Positions 2,869 to 5,651 of a DNA stretch of 5,651 bases are shown piece by piece. The notes beneath the pieces were generated by a model. That model was given only the letters and a program-made list of their open reading frames with translations. It had not been told where the DNA came from and made no database searches. Position 1 is the stretch's first letter; every line of letters starts with the position of its first letter. The stretch comes from Hadesarchaea archaeon. GTDB taxonomy: Archaea > Hadarchaeota > Hadarchaeia > Hadarchaeales > Hadarchaeaceae. Location of the stretch: positions 1 to 5,651 of the forward strand of contig QMWE01000065.1 in the NCBI GenBank assembly GCA_003661465.1. Direction: 5' to 3'. The position numbers were made by a program, and so were the translations under genes.

Positions 2869-5651
2869 CTATAACATGAACTCATTCTCGAGATCACCAT
2901 CAAACTGGTGGGGATACCAATCATCATCGTTCTGGGAGATACCCGCCCACTTGTATGCTTCCTGCCAATAGTCGATGCTTCTAGAAAAAATATTGACGTA
3001 CTCCGATTTTGCCCAGCTAAAGTTTCCTTCCATATCCTGACTGCCCGATTCTCCGTTTACCAGTCCCTTTGTGAGGAAGATGTACGACCAGTCATATGGA
3101 CAGGCTGGATAATCATAGAAAAGACCTAACGCGTTGGGTCCACAAGTGGTTGTCAAATATCTATTGACATTGTCAGGGCCGGCGTTTGTCACTACTTCAT
3201 CCATTCCCCCTGAGAAGCAGGAGCCTAGAAAAACGAATAGCTTCCCATCGAAATTGGAAAAAGCAGCCTCTAATTCTGTGTCAGTTAACTTGGAATTATA
3301 GGTACAAAGATAGGCGTATTCTGGGTCACTACTTCCAGAAAGGTAGCTTCCACCACCATGGCCAAGGTATACAAATACTATCGTGTGAGCGGAGGTAGCT
3401 TCATTGACTACATTTTCTATTGTCCATAAGACTTTGGCAGCTGTAGCCTGGGCACCGTGTAAGTACTCCACCGCATACCCCTTGGCTTCAAGGTAATCAG
3501 TCCATCGCTGCGCATTGGCCTCGAAGACGCCCTGACCTGTGCCAGTGCCTGTCACGATAATCGCGTGCTTATCAGGTTCGGGGGGCTCAGGTGGTTCTTC
3601 GAGAGTAAAAGTATCGGAGTAACTACCGCCAGTGGACCAGATGTATATGCACTTCCAGTTATATCCGGACGGTTTAAAATAAACATACCGACGTAAGTAC
3701 GGAAAGTCCGAATCGATTATCCTTCCATTCCCATCCGTGGTGTCCCAGAGTTCCCAAGTAACCCCGTCAACACTAATGTACACGGGCGTGTTGGCGATGT
3801 AGTTGTTCTCCGTATCATAAAAGGTGAAGCTGACTAATACTTCTGTGTTCTCTCGGAAGAAGATGTCGTAATAGTGCTCGTAGCTATACTCGTGGATATA
3901 TTTGGACTTGGGGTAGTATCCTGTGGGTTTGAAGTAGACAGTCATGCCGGGATACGGAAAGCTAGAATCGATTATCCGTCCCTCATTGTCTGTCACGTCC
4001 CAATGGCTCCAGCTTATCCCATCTAAAGAGATGCGGACCGGGGTGTTTGTTATGAAGTTGCCTGATGTGTCGTAAAAGGTAAAGCCAACCCTCGTCGGAG
4101 AGACATTCGTCCACCTCACGTGGTCAATGTAGAAGGTTGTGTTCTCTCCCTCGACCGTGACTTTAAATGGACAAAAAACGCTGCTCAAGTTGCTGAAATC
4201 GCTTGCAGGGATAACTATCTCCTGCCAAGTGTTCGTCTCGTCCCATCCATAATTGCCGATCCACTTGGTCTGTGTATTGCCTTTGGGAGCTTCTATCTCT
4301 ACCTTCAGGTTAGTTGGTGTCTTCACCCAGAACTTTAGATAGTCGTAGGACGAGAGATCGACCGTGAAGTGTGGCGGGTAGACGAAGAAGACCCCCCAAC
4401 CGGCCCATGTGCCCGCGTTCGTCTTGGTTTCAAAACATGCACTTCCCTCCGGCGGGTTCTCTCCGATGTAGTGTCCATCGAAGCTCCCAGACATGCCGTC
4501 TGACCAGACCCAAATATCGGAGCCAGAGGGTATTCCAACATCACCATACACAACGTATGGTGTTGTTGCTTCGCTCACGGTTATATTCTGACTCGTGTTA
4601 TCTGTGGCCCCATCATTATCGAATACTGTGAGGGTCACCGTGTAGGTGCCAGCTACAGAGTATTGGTGAGTTGGATTTTGCAAAGTGCTCGTGCTCCCAT
4701 CGCCAAAGTCCCAAGACCAACTTATGATTGTCCCGTCTATGTCGGTTGACATATCTACAAACATTACAACGTCGTCAACCGTTGGAGAAGATGGAGAATA
4801 TGAAAAATCCGCGACCGGAGGGTTATTCTGAAAAATGTACTTTTTCATTACGGTTGGATATCCATCATTAACATCAGGATGAATCTCCCAAATGTCTTGG
4901 TTTCCTGTGTCATCGTATGGATTCCCCACGAAATCCCACGGCTCCGCCAGTCCCTCGCTCCAAGATGTGTCGGTGTAGGTGCGCACGTTTTTCATCTGCT
5001 CGGTGGTCTTGCCAGTTCCGCCTGCGCTCGAGGATTGACCAGAGGTCTCCATGTCCCAGAAAGAGTTGAGCACTGATCCGCCATTTTTTCTTCCAATCAG
5101 TCCTCCAACATAGCTGCTTCCTTGGACGATGCCCGTTGAGTAGCAGTTTACTATCGATCCGCCTTGGATTTTTCCCACGAGACCACCCACGCACGAATTA
5201 CCCATAACGGAGCCAGTTGAAAATGAATTTGATATGTGGCCTGCGTTGGGCTCCATTTCTCCTACAAGTCCTCCGACGTGGTCATTCCCGCTCACTGACG
5301 CTTTTGAGTACGAGCGCTCAACGCTCCCGCCGAACTGCAAGTATCCGACGAGCCCTCCGGCTTCCGTGCTGCCGAGCACCTCGACACTTCCCGAGGAGTG
5401 AGACTTGGACACGGTGCCCCAGGCTAGACCGACCAGCCCTCCGGCGCACCAGTTGTTCGCCACCACGTTCGCATTCGAGGAGGAGCCAGCGATGAGCCCT
5501 CCTTCCTGGTGGCCGACCAGCCCACCGACCTGGTTGTATCCGGTCACCGTCCCGGTGATGTGGACGTTTTCGATCGTGGCGTTGGCGAGCCCGGCGAGGG
5601 CTCCCGTCTTCTCTGTCCCGGAGCCAGCGCTCACGGAGACATCCTCGAGCA
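2869..5651 (-). CDS. Modular surface protein with GLUG repeats, PKD domain and C-terminal clan CD cysteine peptidase (N-terminus outside window)
   Basis: The frame is open to the window edge, so the N-terminus and any signal peptide are missing; the GTG at 5634 is only the first internal start-like codon. Residues are counted from it (921 to the stop). Six clear GLUG units and one degenerate unit (11-195) end in the usual NSFWDMETSGQ and AGGTGKTTEQMK pattern. A PKD domain follows (272-355, WDFGDGS at 308-314). Next is a probable carbohydrate-binding jelly-roll (358-510, with YDYLKFWVK and TWQEIVIPASDF). Two tandem copies of an unrecognised module (515-596, 600-680) lead to a PPEPPEP linker and a peptidase domain (688 to about 890). 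Its dyad is H759 in YLGHGGG and C806 in FLGSCFSGG, as in legumain (C13) and caspase-like (C14) families; the later DMEGNFSWAKSEYV block fits such archaeal peptidases. No C-terminal anchor is seen. It is probably an extracellular protease held on cell-surface or matrix glycans. Substrate unknown. Confidence 0.88.
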   Translation of the reverse strand, partial: LEDVSVSAGSGTEKTGALAGLANATIENVHITGTVTGYNQVGGLVGHQEGGLIAGSSSNANVVANNWCAGGLVGLAWGTVSKSHSSGSVEVLGSTEAGGLVGYLQFGGSVERSYSKASVSGNDHVGGLVGEMEPNAGHISNSFSTGSVMGNSCVGGLVGKIQGGSIVNCYSTGIVQGSSYVGGLIGRKNGGSVLNSFWDMETSGQSSSAGGTGKTTEQMKNVRTYTDTSWSEGLAEPWDFVGNPYDDTGNQDIWEIHPDVNDGYPTVMKKYIFQNNPPVADFSYSPSSPTVDDVVMFVDMSTDIDGTIISWSWDFGDGSTSTLQNPTHQYSVAGTYTVTLTVFDNDGATDNTSQNITVSEATTPYVVYGDVGIPSGSDIWVWSDGMSGSFDGHYIGENPPEGSACFETKTNAGTWAGWGVFFVYPPHFTVDLSSYDYLKFWVKTPTNLKVEIEAPKGNTQTKWIGNYGWDETNTWQEIVIPASDFSNLSSVFCPFKVTVEGENTTFYIDHVRWTNVSPTRVGFTFYDTSGNFITNTPVRISLDGISWSHWDVTDNEGRIIDSSFPYPGMTVYFKPTGYYPKSKYIHEYSYEHYYDIFFRENTEVLVSFTFYDTENNYIANTPVYISVDGVTWELWDTTDGNGRIIDSDFPYLRRYVYFKPSGYNWKCIYIWSTGGSYSDTFTLEEPPEPPEPDKHAIIVTGTGTGQGVFEANAQRWTDYLEAKGYAVEYLHGAQATAAKVLWTIENVVNEATSAHTIVFVYLGHGGGSYLSGSSDPEYAYLCTYNSKLTDTELEAAFSNFDGKLFVFLGSCFSGGMDEVVTNAGPDNVNRYLTTTCGPNALGLFYDYPACPYDWSYIFLTKGLVNGESGSQDMEGNFSWAKSEYVNIFSRSIDYWQEAYKWAGISQNDDDWYPHQFDGDLENEFML
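2965..3573 (-). other. Legumain/caspase-like (clan CD) peptidase domain
   Basis: This is the catalytic module of the large surface protein. It starts with the strand KHAIIVTGTGTG, typical of the first core strand in this fold. The catalytic His codon is at 3360-3358 and the Cys codon at 3219-3217, 47 residues apart, similar to the His-Cys spacing of known clan CD enzymes. The run VFVYLGHGG and the run LFVFLGSCFSGG are the two core strands carrying the dyad. Family C13 is the better guess from the GHGG and SCFSGG context; C14-like is not excluded. Confidence 0.8.
3595..3837 (-). repeat. Second copy of an 80-residue tandem module
   Basis: Residues 600-680 of the surface protein. It shares with the preceding copy the landmarks FTFYDT, NTPV.IS.DG, W..WD.TD, GRIIDS.FPY and VYFKP.GY. 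I do not recognise the domain; the strand-rich pattern suggests a small beta-sandwich or carboxypeptidase-regulatory-like fold. The copies are clearly diverged, so the duplication is not recent. Confidence 0.85.
3847..4092 (-). repeat. First copy of an 80-residue tandem module
   Basis: Residues 515-596 of the surface protein, directly following the jelly-roll domain. Aligned with the next copy it matches at FTFYDT, ITNTPV/IANTPV, GRIIDS and VYFKP; the C-terminal quarter (YPKSKYIHEYSYEHYYD) is the most diverged part. Confidence 0.85.
4105..4563 (-). other. Probable carbohydrate-binding jelly-roll domain
   Basis: Residues 358-510 of the surface protein. The sequence of elements (a WVWSDG opening, SACFETKT, WAGWGVFF, VDLSSYDYLKFWVKTP, LKVEIEAPKG, TWQEIVIPASDF, TTFYIDHVRW) follows the pattern of galactose-binding-like beta-sandwich modules attached to glycan-active enzymes. 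Aromatic residues are abundant. Ligand unknown; the assignment is by pattern and not by a clear family signature. Confidence 0.6.
4570..4821 (-). other. PKD domain
   Basis: Residues 272-355 of the surface protein. It has the hallmark PPVADFSYSPSSPTVDD opening, the WDFGDGS core and the HQYSVAGTYTVTLTV closing strands. PKD domains are extracellular Ig-like spacers common in archaeal surface-layer and secreted proteins. Confidence 0.95.
5050..5604 (-). repeat. GLUG repeat array (six clear units plus one degenerate)
   Basis: Each unit opens with GGLVG or GGLIG, then a variable turn, then a strand such as IVNCYSTGIVQG. GG(L)(V/I)G openings occur at residues 37, 65, 93, 121, 150 and 177 (counted from the GTG at 5634), a spacing of 27-29 residues. 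A degenerate unit (GALAG) precedes them at residue 11. The array probably continues past the window edge, where LEDVS is read. Such arrays usually form extended beta-helical stalks on secreted or surface proteins. Confidence 0.92.

Noticed and set aside
2856..2927. N-terminal extension of the 184-residue protein from the ATG at 2927
   Set aside because: It would overlap the peptidase gene's end by about 59 bases, has charged non-signal sequence before the hydrophobic segment, and the ATG at 2855 has a strong ribosome site.
5217..5495. 92-codon Arg-rich plus-strand frame opposite the GLUG array
   Set aside because: Composition is the expected shadow of Gly/Ser-rich repeats on the other strand.
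5632..5634. GTG at 5634 as the true start of the surface protein
   Set aside because: The frame continues open to the window edge with GLUG-like sequence before it, no ribosome site precedes the GTG, and a surface protein should begin with a signal peptide.

Overview
The window looks archaeal, most likely from a euryarchaeote such as a methanogen or methane-oxidising relative. The evidence is an archaeal-type (NadM) nicotinamide-nucleotide adenylyltransferase, a short-form ThiC of about 426 residues, purine-rich Shine-Dalgarno sites, and a large surface protein built from GLUG, PKD and clan CD peptidase modules. This placement is inferred from gene content; no rRNA or tRNA is present to confirm it.

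Left part (1-935): two minus-strand genes lie in tandem. First in transcription order is a stand-alone ATP-cone protein (851-603, GTG start). After a 71-base gap comes the NMN adenylyltransferase (531-16). The gap holds a 7-bp inverted repeat and a 17-bp exact copy of a segment of the ATP-cone gene. An 84-base divergent spacer (852-935) separates the ATP-cone gene from thiC and must carry promoters in both directions.

Middle (936-2300): thiC on the plus strand encodes the radical-SAM phosphomethylpyrimidine synthase that makes the pyrimidine half of thiamine. Its cluster motif has the spacing CX2CX3C. The short convergent spacer after it holds a T-run and, on the minus strand, a coding-like 30-codon stretch with no start of its own.

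Right half (2301-5651): a minus-strand operon. The upstream gene, whose N-terminus lies outside the window, encodes a modular extracellular protein. Its modules are GLUG repeats, a PKD domain, a probable carbohydrate-binding jelly-roll, two copies of an unrecognised module of about 80 residues, a Pro/Glu linker, and a C-terminal legumain/caspase-like cysteine peptidase with a visible His/Cys dyad. Thirteen bases after its stop begins a 184-residue membrane-anchored protein of unknown function with an outward-facing domain. The pair suggests a cell-surface proteolysis or processing unit unrelated to the housekeeping cofactor genes on the left. Apart from this surface operon the window is ordinary metabolism; the most unusual material is the peptidase protein with its partner, and the small duplicated or frameshifted sequences in the two spacers.
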